64,000 nt of DNA, from positions 55,237,375-55,301,374 of the forward strand of contig CM026426.1 in assembly GCA_014871385.1 (NCBI GenBank), in the 5' to 3' direction. The translations under genes and the position numbers were made by a program. This DNA is from Ceratodon purpureus. Taxonomy: Eukaryota > Streptophyta > Bryopsida > Pseudoditrichales > Ditrichaceae. Below the pieces are notes generated by a model. The model saw only the letters and a list, made by a program, of their open reading frames with translations, was not told the DNA's origin and ran no database searches. Below are positions 1-10,716 of the stretch, one piece after another; within the stretch, counting starts at the first letter, position 1, and each line of letters begins with the position of its first letter.

Positions 1-591
1 GCACTTACCGATTTTATGTTCCTTGAGAACTTCCCGACTTTGGACCTGAGTAGTGCAACAGATTGGATGAACGCAGGTTGAGATTACAAGACTGCAAGAA
101 CCTGCAGTGAAAAACGCCTAGGATCCTTTGGCCGAAACTAGCAACGTTTGTTACTGATGGAACTTGTTGTCTCCTTTGTAGCAATCCATTCGAGCCAGTA
201 AGAAGTTGGTCACTTGGATCATGTCAGTGCATAAACCATCCAATGTGCCTCCTTTCCTGTGCTTTGATATGTTAGTTTTGTGCAATATGCAAGGCTCCCT
301 TTCACAAGCGTCTTCACAAGCAATTTGGATTGGAGCCCTACATGCCGCCATGTTGGGAGAAGAATCCATTTAATACACCAGACATGCCGTCTTTGTGGGT
401 TAAATATCAGATTTGGAATTGGCAAATACAAACACATTCGGCCTACAAGAACAATATGAGCACCCAATTTTGTAACACCATATTTGTTATTTTGGGAGAT
501 ATTCTTGAATTTGGGAAATCAGCATGTAGAGAAATGGCCACATTCGTGCCTTCCCATTTACTTCGACCTCGCATAAATCAATATTGAATCA
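1..591. other. Non-coding or unrecognised left edge
   Basis: I recognise no gene here. Open frames are short, overlap on both strands and have no domain signature. The sequence could be the 3' flank or an intron of the minus-strand gene to the right. Confidence 0.4.
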
Positions 592-760
592 TTAAAAACA
601 TATTAAAGGAAGAATGAGGCCTATGTCATTTAGGTCGAGTGGACCTAAATGCACAAACATACAGGAGAGAACTTAATAATGTTCAATGATTCGTTAAGAA
701 CATGTTTAAGGAAGGATGGTGATTATGTCATTTAGGTCGATCACACCTAAACGCAATAAA
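592..760. repeat. Diverged tandem pair, each copy with a palindrome
   Basis: Two copies of a segment of about 65–70 bp (about 592–660 and 693–757) share the run ...AACAT.TTTAAGGAAG.ATG...TATGTCATTTAGGTCGA. Each contains an imperfect palindrome of the TTTAGGTCGA...CCTAAA type, related to the AGCTCGA palindromes found in introns farther right. The copies differ at many bases, so the duplication is not recent. Confidence 0.6.
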
Positions 761-1072
761 AAACAAGAAAGAAGAGTAAACTACGTTTTTGTATTCATAG
801 TAGTAACTATCCGTTACCTTTCTAACCCTAGGTTTAGAAAAAAGGCAATGTCCAATCACATAAAATACATTTGGAATTTTGAAGAACACGAAATGAGTGC
901 GTGACAGTGAGGTATAAATGGCAGACGAGAAAATTTGACAAACAGATCAATCGTTTTATTCGATACATAATTACATTGAAATAATACAAACTACTCTTAT
1001 AATCGTCTCTCCATTGTTTGCGCCATTGCTATACAGTACATACTATCCACTATATGGTTATGGAGTCCCCCA

Positions 1073-1909
1073 TTATGCCTCAAATCTTGACTTGACGAAT
1101 TCCCGTTGACGCTGACATGTCCACGACATTCCCTCCATCTCCATCATTGGACTATCAAGAAGACGTTGCAACTTCTGTCTACGCCTGTCACCAATGCTTG
1201 ACTCTGGCAAAGAGTGGCGACGGGTACTGGATGGTTTAGGGTGGGAGTCGCCGGACTTCCTTGCCCCGGATCCTGTAGTTGTTGATCGTAGCCTCGGCAT
1301 CTGCAAAGGGGATAAATTAGCATTGGGAAGCGATTTTGGTTTAGGTCGAATCGACCTAAACTCCTGAGTGCAAGTGTAAAGGTCGAACGGACCTTGAAAG
1401 AAGAAGCCGACATAAGGCAGCACGAACCTATATGAAAGTAGAAAAAGATCAATCATTTTAGGTGGCTTCGAGCTAAACTAAAGACATGAAGGAGGCAAGA
1501 AACAGATGCGAGCAGCTACCATCATTGAACCCACTTACATGAATGAAACATCAGAAAGGAATGAAAAGCTAATACTCAGGAATGAAAACTAACCTTTGCC
1601 GGTAGAGGTGACGGCATATCCTCCACATTGTTATAAAGAGCACGCTTCGTAGGGGTAGAACTCAATCGTTTTGGAGATAAAACCTGCAGTACGGTCCATG
1701 GCCACATAGGAGGAGAGGATTTCAGGGTCTTGGGAATGGACAGGTTAACCGGGCTGTCCACAACTCCTTCATCGACAGTCATAGTTGAATAGTCCATCGT
1801 GGACTGCGCTGTTGCAACCGATTGCAACAGAAGCCCTCTGCTACGCAGAGAAGGCCCGCAGCCATAAGCATTATTCAAAAAATCCACTGAGGCTCGACAT
1901 GCATTATCC
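1073..1909 (-). pseudogene. Two possible C-terminal exons, function unknown
   Basis: Two open blocks have plausible splice sites. One begins near 1909 after an acceptor (attgcag/GATAATGC) and ends near 1597 at a donor (CAAAG/GTTAGT). The second begins near 1300 after tcccctttgcag and ends at a stop at 1073. The products are Ser/Pro/Arg-rich with no recognisable domain. The intron between them carries palindromes (core 1340–1360 and a weaker one near 1458). They may be the 3' end of the FCP1-like gene upstream, although that frame has its own stop at 2139. They could also belong to a separate gene. Confidence 0.3.
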
Positions 1910-2138
1910 TGCAATACGTAAAGCGAATCGAAACATACATCCCCAAATAATTCAGCAATAATTTAGGGTTCGCCGCAAGGGGCAGAATAGATTTAAAAAG
2001 AAAAATAAACTTTGTATTACAAAAGGAGTAGTCTTGATACAATGATTAGCCAGTTCGTTAAGATGTAGAGTATACTGATAGCGTCGCGCCAGTTCAGAAA
2101 TGTCCATTAACAAACTAGAGAACCGAAGCCATGCCTAA

Positions 2139-3312
2139 TTAAGCTCTACGACTCATTGCCTCCTTAATCTTAGCGTATTGTTCACAGGTAGAACGGTCAT
2201 CATAATACATTTTTTTTCCGATCGGACGCTCGGCCCTGAATCTTGCGAGTGTCCCTACGAAGTGGTGTAGGTCTGCAAGATATGGCAAAAGTTTCGACAA
2301 CAAAAAACGATCATCTGCGGCATTGGGGTTTTGGTTGTTCCAAGTCGAGACTAAAAGGACATTGTGAGAATTATTCTGCCAGTGCTTGATCGCACTGTCG
2401 TCGAAATAAATGGTGTTGGCATCGGAATATAGGCCATCAAATTTACAAAAGAGACCATCACACATCGGCTTAAGGAAGATGTTCTTTTAAGTCCCGGGTT
2501 CCTTCATATATACCGGACGACCTCGCAAATCTACGCCGATAGGAACTCTCTGACAGTCCTCTTGACCTAGAATTCTGAGTGGATAGACAGGATGAATCGG
2601 ACCGAACAGATAGTCGTAGATCATTTTTGTCGTTGAAGTCTTCATCAAACTCCAGACGGTTATGGTTGCAAACGTTGACAACCGACGAAGGAAATCATCG
2701 CAATTGGGCCTGACACATACAAGCTTGGGGCCGACGACCGCTGGCTTGGACGCTGAGTGGATGTTAAGTTCATGGCTAACGAATGATTGTCCAGCCCACA
2801 TAGGAGTACTAGAGCAGAATATTCCATTGAGGTCGAGGACAACGTTCAACCAACCACTCTGAGGTCGCGTCGGGACAGGACTTAATTCTTCACTAGAACT
2901 TACGTCACATCCAGATGCCTCGCGCACCTGGAGAGGAAATACCGATGACAGATGGAGATTACTATATTATACTAGGACGGAGTTATACAAATGATACAAA
3001 GAGGACAGTCGAAGGGAAAGTCAGTACCCAAGTAAACAGTGCAACGACATATAATGATGGATGAAATACCTGAACATCCTCGGCTTGATCTTCTACGACA
3101 TCCTGATCCTCCACAGGACCCATCGACCTTAACGAATCCTGGGGTTGATCGTCAGGAATGACCTCTACGCACGGTGATAAGATAAGAGCATATTGGTCCG
3201 TGACATCTAAATCCATATTTGTGCATACAGGCACATCCGCAGTTTGGGCCATGACAACATCATCCATGACTGGAAGATCGTCCACTTCCTCATGTAATTT
3301 CTGACCTGGGCA
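2139..3312 (-). pseudogene. FCP1/NIF-type HAD phosphatase-like protein, interrupted
   Basis: The exon at 2139–2927 encodes a HAD fold of the FCP1/SCP (NLI-interacting factor) type, which in active members removes phosphate from proteins such as the RNA polymerase II CTD. Visible elements are strand 1 with motif I (VVLDLNGIF), the RP...FL segment (VRPNCDDFL), motif II (ITVWSL) and the C-terminal acidic motif (YFDDSAIKHW). Motif I normally reads DLDxT. Here the second Asp is Asn and the Thr is Ile, so catalysis is doubtful. An in-frame TAA at 2487–2489 separates the two halves, which otherwise share one frame (KEPGT stop KNIFL). An acidic exon at 3070–3312 lies upstream, with acceptor ttgcag/TGCC and donor CAG/GTATTT, and joins at 2927 after ctccag. 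Further 5' exons and the start codon are not identified. It is a pseudogene or a degenerate copy. Confidence 0.7.
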
Positions 3313-3389
3313 CTGCAAGAGAACTATAGAATCATTAGAGAATGATCAAGAAAGCTGCCATAGAAAGGATTGGTAAAAAAGTTGAACAG

Positions 3390-3410
3390 TTTAGCTCGAG
3401 TCAAGCTAAA
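3390..3410. repeat. AGCTCGA-family palindrome, single copy
   Basis: A 21-bp imperfect palindrome (arms TTTAGCTCGA and TCAAGCTAAA around one central base) lies in the non-coding stretch between the ParB–methyltransferase-like gene and the FCP1-like exons. Confidence 0.7.
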
Positions 3411-3504
3411 AAGCCCATTTGTATTAATTAGAATCGCTTTGGTACAAAATGCACATTTCAGTGAACTACTCCGATATTAACACCTCATCTACAAAATTTC
3501 GAGT

Positions 3505-4449
3505 TCAAAAAATCCAAGTTTGGGAGGGACCGGAAGGTGTCTCGGAAGCATCTCCCTGAGTCTGATTGTGGGAGGAAGAACGGGGTGCGCTCGGACTAGG
3601 GTCACGCATGACCTGGTCGGTGCAATGATGGCTTGGCTCAGGCACAGATGCAGGACTTGGATCCGACTCTAGCAAATTTGCACCACCGCTAGGGGAGCCC
3701 AAAATCTCTAGTACTCGCGAAGTAGGCGGGGCACTATCTATCGGCTAGACATTGTGCAATATTGGACCCGCATGCGAGAAAACAGCGGCATGCCCCATGT
3801 CTTGCAGAGCACCCTACAGTGCCGCCTGCACAATCTTCTTCATATCCAAGCTCTGCTGCTCAATCCTATCCATTAAGGCATTCTCCCTTTCCTTGGACGC
3901 CTGCAGCTCTGCAATAAGAACTTGAATGTCCGGAACGGGAGCGGCTCTCCTCAACGGGGAGGCTTACCGTGCTGGTGGGTCAACCCTCTTTTTTTTCTGT
4001 GCCTATTTCCCAGTACTTCGCCCACCACCAGTCTTTCTCCCACTTCTTGATCCCAGCTCCGGTGCTGAACCCGGTCTCTCTTTGTCTGTACGCGTAATGT
4101 CCACCTCAGGAAATCCGAGTCTTCTCCCCACTCCACCTTCAGATGCTGTCTGACTCACCGGATCTGAAAGTGGACCATCGCCCTCAAAGTTGATGTTTGC
4201 AGTACTGGAGGAGGGGGTTTGTTCTTTGGTAGGGGCATCCTCCTCCACTTCTACATCGTCACCGTCCTCTAGAGCTCTGCCTTTGACTTTTCGCACGGCT
4301 TTGCCAAGTTCCGGAAAACGTCCCTTATCGACATAATATGCATCGACATGAAAATTGATTGGGTTTAGAGTCAAACCAAGGAACTAAGCGTCGCTCATAT
4401 TACCTGAGTCACTATCATCCGCGACGACGAAAGCCGAGATCAAGAGCAT
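3505..4449 (-). pseudogene. Gene 1 exon 4: end of methyltransferase-like fold and tail
   Basis: One frame runs from 4449 to a TGA at 3505. It opens with a hydrophobic strand ending in acidic residues (SAFVVADDSDSG). That is where a motif II acidic residue would lie, just after the glycine-rich motif I encoded at the end of exon 3. Next come an E/D-rich segment, a basic QKKKR patch, a predicted coiled coil (LIAELQASKERENALMDRI) and a Ser/Pro-rich tail. In-frame stops at 4384, 4003, 3814 and 3745 are TAG, and 3964 is TAA. Confidence 0.5.
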
Positions 4450-4586
4450 CTGAGAAACCAAAAGCAAGGCAAATAAGGTTTAGGTCGACTCGAGCTAAAG
4501 TGTAGAAGTGTATGCATACACGGTCCAATGAATCAAAACTGGAGAACGATTTAACTCGACTCGAGCTAAAGTGTGGAAACACTTAC
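4449..4586. repeat. Gene 1 intron 3 with two palindromes
   Basis: The intron runs from the donor ATG/GTAAGTG (4586, minus strand) to the acceptor tttctcag/ATGCTC (exon starts at 4449). Two 21-bp palindromes occupy 4479–4499 and 4550–4570, with arms TTTAGGTCGA or TTTAACTCGA against TCGAGCTAAA. They make up about a third of this 137-bp intron. Confidence 0.65.
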
Positions 4587-4590
4587 CATG

Positions 4591-4599
4591 GCAGCTAAT
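4591..4599. repeat. Target-site duplication of MULE-1 (left)
   Basis: GCAGCTAAT at 4591–4599 matches GCAGCCAAT at 10463–10471 at 8 of 9 positions, flanking the terminal inverted repeats. A 9-bp duplication is typical of Mutator-like elements. Confidence 0.85.
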
Positions 4600-4960
4600 C
4601 CTCGCCACTAAGGGCGGGACGCTTTGGGGGGAGCGTGGAGGCTGCCCCTGACGTCGTGCTGCCCGCCTCAGCCCACCCCATGGCTCCCCCGTCCCCGGCT
4701 CCCATCGGGCCCGCCCTTGCTGGCTGCGCCGAGGCTCTCTCCCCAGCCCGACCTTTGACAGTCGGGCTTCCGCTCCCCGCTCGCCTTCGCCCCTCTCGGT
4801 TCCCATCTGCCCCCGCCGTTCCCAAGGGTTCCCTCTTCCATACCCACCCCCGATACCTAGGCATTTTGAGAACCACCTAATGCACTCTGTATTTCTTCGG
4901 GAGCCTTCACCCAAAACTGAGAGGATGTTTTGGACTTCTCCTCTTCCACACTTCTCTTCT
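4600..4960 (+). repeat. Left terminal inverted repeat of MULE-1
   Basis: This GC-rich sequence matches the reverse complement of 10053–10462. It contains a single copy of the unit (GTTCCCATCTGCCCCCGCC) that is expanded in the right repeat. Confidence 0.9.
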
Positions 4961-6649
4961 TCCTCTTTGCTTCCTCACTTCTCTTCTTCCTCTCTTCTTC
5001 CACACTGGAGTCACCAATGCTACTCCATTGATTCAAGGTATGTACAACTCTTCCCCTTCTCTTAGTCTTCATTCAATTGTACAATGCAAGTGCCCTTTAT
5101 TTTTGATTCTACATGTGTTTGTGTGTTTTGTTTTGCAATTGTACTAAATTAGGGTTTTGCAAATTTTTTATTTGAGTATTGTGTGGTAAATGGAGATTGA
5201 AAATTGGTGTACATGTAGAGTTGTGTCAAGCATTGGAGTGAGAGATGGAGGAAGATGGAGACTACATGGAGGATGACAATTTCTATCCCTCCGACTTTGA
5301 AGATGATGTAAGTGAGATGGTGGGGGTGGAAGAATTTCTTCAAGGTGTGGACATTGGAAATTTAGGGTTTCAAGAAACTCATTTCTTGTCATCAAATGGG
5401 GAGTCGGATGAGGATGAGGAGGATGTTGGTGAGGAGATTATGGAGCCTTGGGAGGAGGTGTTAGAGGAGGGTGTGGAGCATGTCAACATTGGAGATTCAA
5501 CACTTTCATCAATTTTTCAAGACATTCCCATTGAAACATTCCCCAAGTATGTGCACTTCAATCTCCAATCTCTTGCACTCATGATTGATTGTATAAGAGG
5601 AGAATATTCTCCCTCCTATCAACAAATTCATAAGGCAAATTCTTTGTTCTGTCCCCTCTCCAATCTTCATAGACCTTCCACAAAAAAAAATGTGGAATCT
5701 GTTACAATTGAGAGGTGGCAAAAACTCCAAGGAAGATTGAAAGTTATACAACTTTCAAGTGGATTTGTTTTATCCCCTTTGAATGACACAAAGGGTAGGC
5801 AAATTCCACCAATAGAGTCTTGGCCTTCCATTGTGCTTAGGAGACACATTGACAAAAATGGGAAACATTTGTCATTCTCCATGACATTAAATGGCATTCG
5901 TACTCAATGGAGTACGGATATTTATGTGGAAGGAATTCAATCCTCATTCATACAACATTGTATGAACTCTTGTGAAGTATGCCAAGAGAAGAAATTGTGG
6001 AATGAGGTGGTAAAGGTTCCATTGGAGAACTTAAGTGCAACTCTAGATGCACTTTGCACAAAGTACATTGTGCTAAGACGGCGTGTGAAATGCCGTGTAT
6101 GAAAAACCAAGACCTCAACTTTGTACCGTTGTCATCATGGGCACAACAGAAACCGTCCTCATAGGAGAACGGTTGATGTTAAGCCTATGGATGACAAGGG
6201 CTCTAGAAGGAATGAAACCTCTAGATTATGTGGTTGTGAATTCCAAATAAAGGTTGAGTAGCCCAATGTGTCAAACTCCTCAAACACCTTGCCTCCTGGT
6301 AAGCTTCAAGCTACAATCTATGTTCATAGCAAACATAGTGGTCACATTCCGGGTTCCGATTCCGATCTTTTTTTCCTCCCGGTTCACCCTTGTGTAATTG
6401 CATGGGTTATGGAGAACTTGAAGTTCATGCTTTCTCCAAGGGCTATTGAAGCAACGTCGGTTCAAGTTCAAGTGAGATTTAGACAATGTGTACCGGAGGT
6501 GGAACGTGTTATGTATAGATTTTTCGTCATCAAAAAAGAAGTGCAAATACTAGCACACTCTTTGAGAACCAACGGTATTGAATTCTTTCTCTATATTCCA
6601 ATTTTTAATGCGAATTTTTGAAATGCATTGCATATTTGAAATTCACAAT

Positions 6650-7090
6650 TTATTTTTATGTTTATGTTTATGTTTATGTTAATGTTTATGTTAATGTTTA
6701 TGTTTATGTTTATGTTTTTTTTTTTTACATGTTTGAATTGTATTCATGTTTATGTTTACGTGTATGTTTTTTTTTTTTTTTTTTTTTTTTTTCATATTTG
6801 AATTGTTTATATTTTTTTATTACATTGTTTATTTGTATGTTTTTTTTTTTTTTTTAATTTGTTTACATATTTGAATTGTATTTATTTTTATTGCTATGTT
6901 TATGTTTATTTGTATGTTTTTTTTTCTTTTTTCTTTTTTTCATGTTTGAATTGTTTCTATTTTATTATTTGATTACATATTTGAATTGTATTTATTTTCA
7001 TCTTTGTGTTTATGTTTATGACTATGTTTATGTTTTTTTTTTTCTTTTTTAACATGTTTGAATTGTATTCATGTTTATGTTTATGTGTTT

Positions 7091-7131
<41 letters not shown>

Positions 7132-7570
7132 CATGTTTGAATTGTTTATATTTTTTTTATTATATTACATATTTGAATTGTTTTTATTTTTTCATTTGTT
7201 TACATATATGAATTGTATTTATTTGCATTTTTATGTTTATGTTTATGTGTATGTTTTCATTATTTTATTATTTCTCATGTTTGAATTGTTTCTATTTTTT
7301 TATTTGATTACATATTTAAATTGTTTTTATTTTTATGTTTATGTTTATGTTCATGTATATGTTTTCATTTTTTATTTTTTTTCATGTTTGAATTGTTATT
7401 ATTATTATTTTTTTCTCATGTTTGAGTTGTTTCCATTTTTTTTATTTGATTAAATATTTGGATTGTTTTTATACTAATGTTTATGTTTATGTGTATTTAT
7501 TTGTTTACATATTTGAAATGTACTTATTTTATATTTATGTTTATGTTTTTATGAAATGTACTTATTTTAT
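6650..7570 (+). repeat. T-rich microsatellite block inside MULE-1
   Basis: Degenerate repeats of TTTATG(TT) and poly-T runs up to several tens of bases sit between the N-terminal and catalytic parts of the transposase. They produce long low-complexity frames rich in Phe, Tyr and Val that are not genes. The block probably lies in an intron or is an expansion that helped kill the gene. Confidence 0.85.
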
Positions 7571-8559
7571 ATTTATGTTTATGTTCTAATTTGTATTAAA
7601 ATTGGGTGTGTTTAGATGCACTTCGGAAAGATGATTGGGATGCGGCACAAATTGAGATTATCAATTTACAAGCTTAAGGGAAGATTTTGTACTATCAACT
7701 GTATGCACCCAAGGATGAGGACCTGAAGAAGAAACCATTTGTGGTAGTTATATAAGATGAATTTATGAGAAAATCGGCCTTACGGTTTTCAAGTAATAAC
7801 TCTTGGATTCTATATTCAAAACAAACCAATACGGTTTGCCTCTTTATGCCGCAATTGTACCAAACCAAGATGGAATTGGAATTCCGGTTTTTTACATGCT
7901 TTGTAGCAATGATGTTAAAGAGGGACCTGAGGGTCTTGCTATAGAGATAGCATTATCCCATGTTTTTTGATCTTTAGGAGAGGTTAGACCCTCCGCAATC
8001 ATCATTGACAATCACAAGCCATTTTTGAATGCTATTCAAAGGATTGTGAGCAATGATGTTCATTGTTGGACTTATGAAGAGGGTATCAAGACACAAATTG
8101 GTGGACAAGTTCTCTTGTGTCACTTTCATGCTATGAAAGCATGGAGTGAGAACTTGTTAAGCAAGGTATCTAATGAGGACAAGGATTGGGTGTGGAGGGC
8201 ATTACATGTTTTTATGCTTTGCCCTAGTGAAGTCCATTTTTATGAGAATTTAAGAAGATTTTGTGTTGAGTTTCAACACATCTCGACTTTTGCTAAATAT
8301 GTGATTTCCAGATGGGCCGGAATTACTTGTCCTTGGAGGAGGTTGTGGCTTTGATTTGGGAGGTTATTTGCTTATGGAAGGATGGATACAACTAACCATG
8401 TTGAAAGACATTGGGAGTTGATTAAGTACACCCTCTTACAAGGAAAAGTGAACCGGTCAGTCCGAGACCTTATTGTGGCAATTGTTGGTAGTGCCAAGGA
8501 TCGTGTGGGCCAACCAACATTATTGAGTTGTCTCAAATGACTCAACGTTTAAGTAAGTC

Positions 8560-8990
8560 CATCATTTTGTATTTTGTTCTATGTTTATTTTATTGTATTG
8601 ATTTTAGTTTTTTTAATTGTATTGATTCATGTTTTTTTTTATTGTATTCATTTATGTTTATTTTATTGTATTCATTTATTACTTTATTCATTTTTATTGT
8701 GTTCATTTATGTTTTTTTAATTGCATTCATTTAATATTTTATTCATTTGTTCATTTATTCATTTATGTTTGTTTTATTATATTCATTAATATTTTTGTTA
8801 TTGCTTTCATTTATGTTTATTTTATTGTATTCATTTATTATTATTTTTTCTAATATGTTTTCAACAATAGGCTAAGTTCAAATTTTTATTTTGATTTTTA
8901 TTGTATTCATTTATGTTTATTTTATTGTATTCGTTTATTATTTTATTTTATTTTAATATGTTTTCTATATGAGGCTAAGTTCAAATTTTT
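8560..8990 (+). repeat. Second T-rich repeat block inside MULE-1
   Basis: Repeats of the type TTTATTGTATTCATTTATG occur between the catalytic core and the SWIM exon. The sequence AATATG.TTTTC...AGGCTAAGTTCAAATTTTT appears twice (about 8850 and 8956), so part of the block is a local duplication. Confidence 0.75.
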
Positions 8991-10052
8991 TGTTGATCTT
9001 GTAGGTGACTCGGAACGATACATAAGGAGAGGGAATGACAAGGCTCATAGACGTCCATTGAAAAGAGGAGAATGAATTTTGAAGCTTATTAATCTTCTCT
9101 TATGGATGTCTTGAAGGTTGTTGATGAGGAGCATCTTCTTTTTCATGTCAAGAGTAAGACTTCTCCCAATCTATGGTATAGTGTTTCATTGAAATCACAT
9201 TATTGTGATTGTCCCGATAGAGTCTCCACTTGCAAGCACATACTTGGTGTGCAATCGGTTGTGAAGTCTTTTTTTGAAGGAGTGAAAGAAAATGAAGTGG
9301 TTGAGGAACCATTGCATCCACTCAACAACATGGAAGACATGGAAGACATGGAGCTTATGACTCCAACTCAACCGGATGTTCCAAGGGAGGAGGCTTCTTC
9401 AATTGATGTCATGCGTGAGAAGGCATTCAACATGGTACGTGAAATTGAATCACAATGTCAGGCAACTCTTTATGGTGACAATGAAGAAGATGTTAAGCGG
9501 AAATTTCAAGCCCTTCAAGCTTGTTTGGGCACGATTTTGGAGCCTTCAAATTTTGAAAGGCCCAATACTATTACTCTTCCCCTCCGAGGTTCTATTGCTT
9601 CCATCCAAGAGAATGTGAAAAGAACAAGAATGGGACATGGGAAGAAACAGAAGAGTTTGGAAGTTGGTGAAACAAGTGCTCCACGTCCCCCTTTGAAGCG
9701 CTCTTCACATGTGCTTCTTTCACAATCCAAGCAAAAGAGGATGATTTTCCGTAAACTTCCCAAGGTCACTTGTGACATATGTGCTACAAAAACATTGATT
9801 GAGGGAGGAGCAAATTCTATTTTTTGCAAAAATTGTGACCATGAGATTTTTGTGAAGTAAAGTTTATGATTTGAGGTTTTCCATTGATTTTGTTGCCACT
9901 TTGCAATTTTGCCTTTACTTAAACCTTCATTATGACTTCCTTTTATGATTCTTCATTATGAAAATACATAAATACACATACTAAAATGTAGAAACTGAAG
10001 AAAAAAAATTGTGAAGAAAAGAAGTTTTTCAAAAAAAATGACTTAGTTTTTG

Positions 10053-10462
10053 GAGAGTGGAAGGGAAGAAGTCCAAAACAGCCTCTCAGTTTTGGGTGAA
10101 GGCTCCCGAAGAAATACAGAGTGCATTAGGTGGTTATCAAAATGCCGAGGTATCGGGGGTGGATATGGGAGAGGGAACCCTTGGGAACGGCGGGGGCACA
10201 TGGGAACGGCGGGGGCAGATGGGAACGGCGGGGGCAGATGGGAACGGCGGGGGCCGATGGGAACCGAGAGGGGCGAAGGCGAGCCGGGAGCGGAAGTCCG
10301 ACTGTCGAAGGTCGGGCTGGGGAGAGAGCCCGGGCGCAGCCAGCGAGGGCGGGTCCGATCGAAGCCCGGGACGGGGAACCATGGGGTGGGCTGAGGCGGG
10401 CGGCAGGACGTCGGGGGCAGCCTCCGCGCTCCCCCCAAAGCGTCCCGCCCTTAGTGGCGAGG
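10053..10462 (-). repeat. Right terminal inverted repeat of MULE-1, expanded
   Basis: Inverted copy of 4600–4960. A 20-bp GC-rich unit (GGGAACGGCGGGGGCAGAT) is repeated about four times at 10190–10262, whereas the left repeat has one copy. This accounts for the extra length. Confidence 0.9.
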
Positions 10463-10471
10463 GCAGCCAAT
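10463..10471. repeat. Target-site duplication of MULE-1 (right)
   Basis: GCAGCCAAT, partner of GCAGCTAAT at 4591–4599 with one mismatch. Confidence 0.85.
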
Positions 10472-10716
10472 AGGGGCTTCGTTCCAGCATAGAGCTGATA
10501 CATTGCCTCCCCGTGATTGCAGAAAGTGTCGTGGACCTCGATGTAGAACTCCATCCTCAACTGCGATGGATAGGTCCAGTACTTCCTTTCGTTGTACTTC
10601 CTGTTGTCCTTGTACAGTGGGTGATCCAGCGATCCGTACTCGCTCAGAGGTTCTGACGGTGACACTTTGTTCTCACATAATGTGTATCAATGAGAAACAA
10701 GAGTCGGACAAGTTCC

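Larger units (their letters stand above)
5245..9860 (+). pseudogene. MULE-1 transposase, decayed
   Basis: The N-terminal region (5245–6621) is acidic, then carries a WRKY-GCM1/FAR1-like zinc-binding part (CEVCQEK, YRCHHG, CGCEFQI, SKHSGHIPG), broken by TGA at 6100 and TAG at 6259. A T-rich insert of about 1 kb follows. The DDE core (about 7600–8540) is recognisable from the segment TNQYGLPLYAAIVPNQ, the second catalytic Asp (SAIIIDNHKPFLNAI), the CHFH motif and the region of the third acidic residue (TTNHVERHWELIKYTLL). The first catalytic Asp, expected in WI.DSTFKTNQYG, reads as Tyr in WILYSKQTNQYG. Further stops lie between blocks. The C-terminal exon (9102–9860) has a SWIM zinc finger (CDCPDRVSTCKHIL) and a final CxxC...CxxC zinc ribbon. 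It cannot be active. Confidence 0.85.
4600..10462 (+). mobile_element. MULE-1, Mutator-like DNA transposon, 5.86 kb
   Basis: The element has long terminal inverted repeats beginning CCTCGCCACTAAGGGCGGGA, about 360 bp on the left (4600–4960) and about 410 bp on the right (10053–10462). A 9-bp target duplication flanks it, and a decayed MULE transposase gene lies inside on the plus strand. It inserted near the 3' end of exon 3 of the minus-strand ParB–methyltransferase-like gene: the exon reads up to the right edge and resumes 13 bp before its donor on the left. Confidence 0.92.

Noticed and set aside
6618-7453. Long frames rich in Phe, Tyr and Val
   Set aside because: They are translations of T-rich microsatellites inside MULE-1, with no domain or membrane-protein logic.
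10043-10492. Several overlapping GC-rich frames at the MULE-1 ends (also 4495–4914)
   Set aside because: They are readings of the terminal inverted repeats in many frames, with no gene signature.
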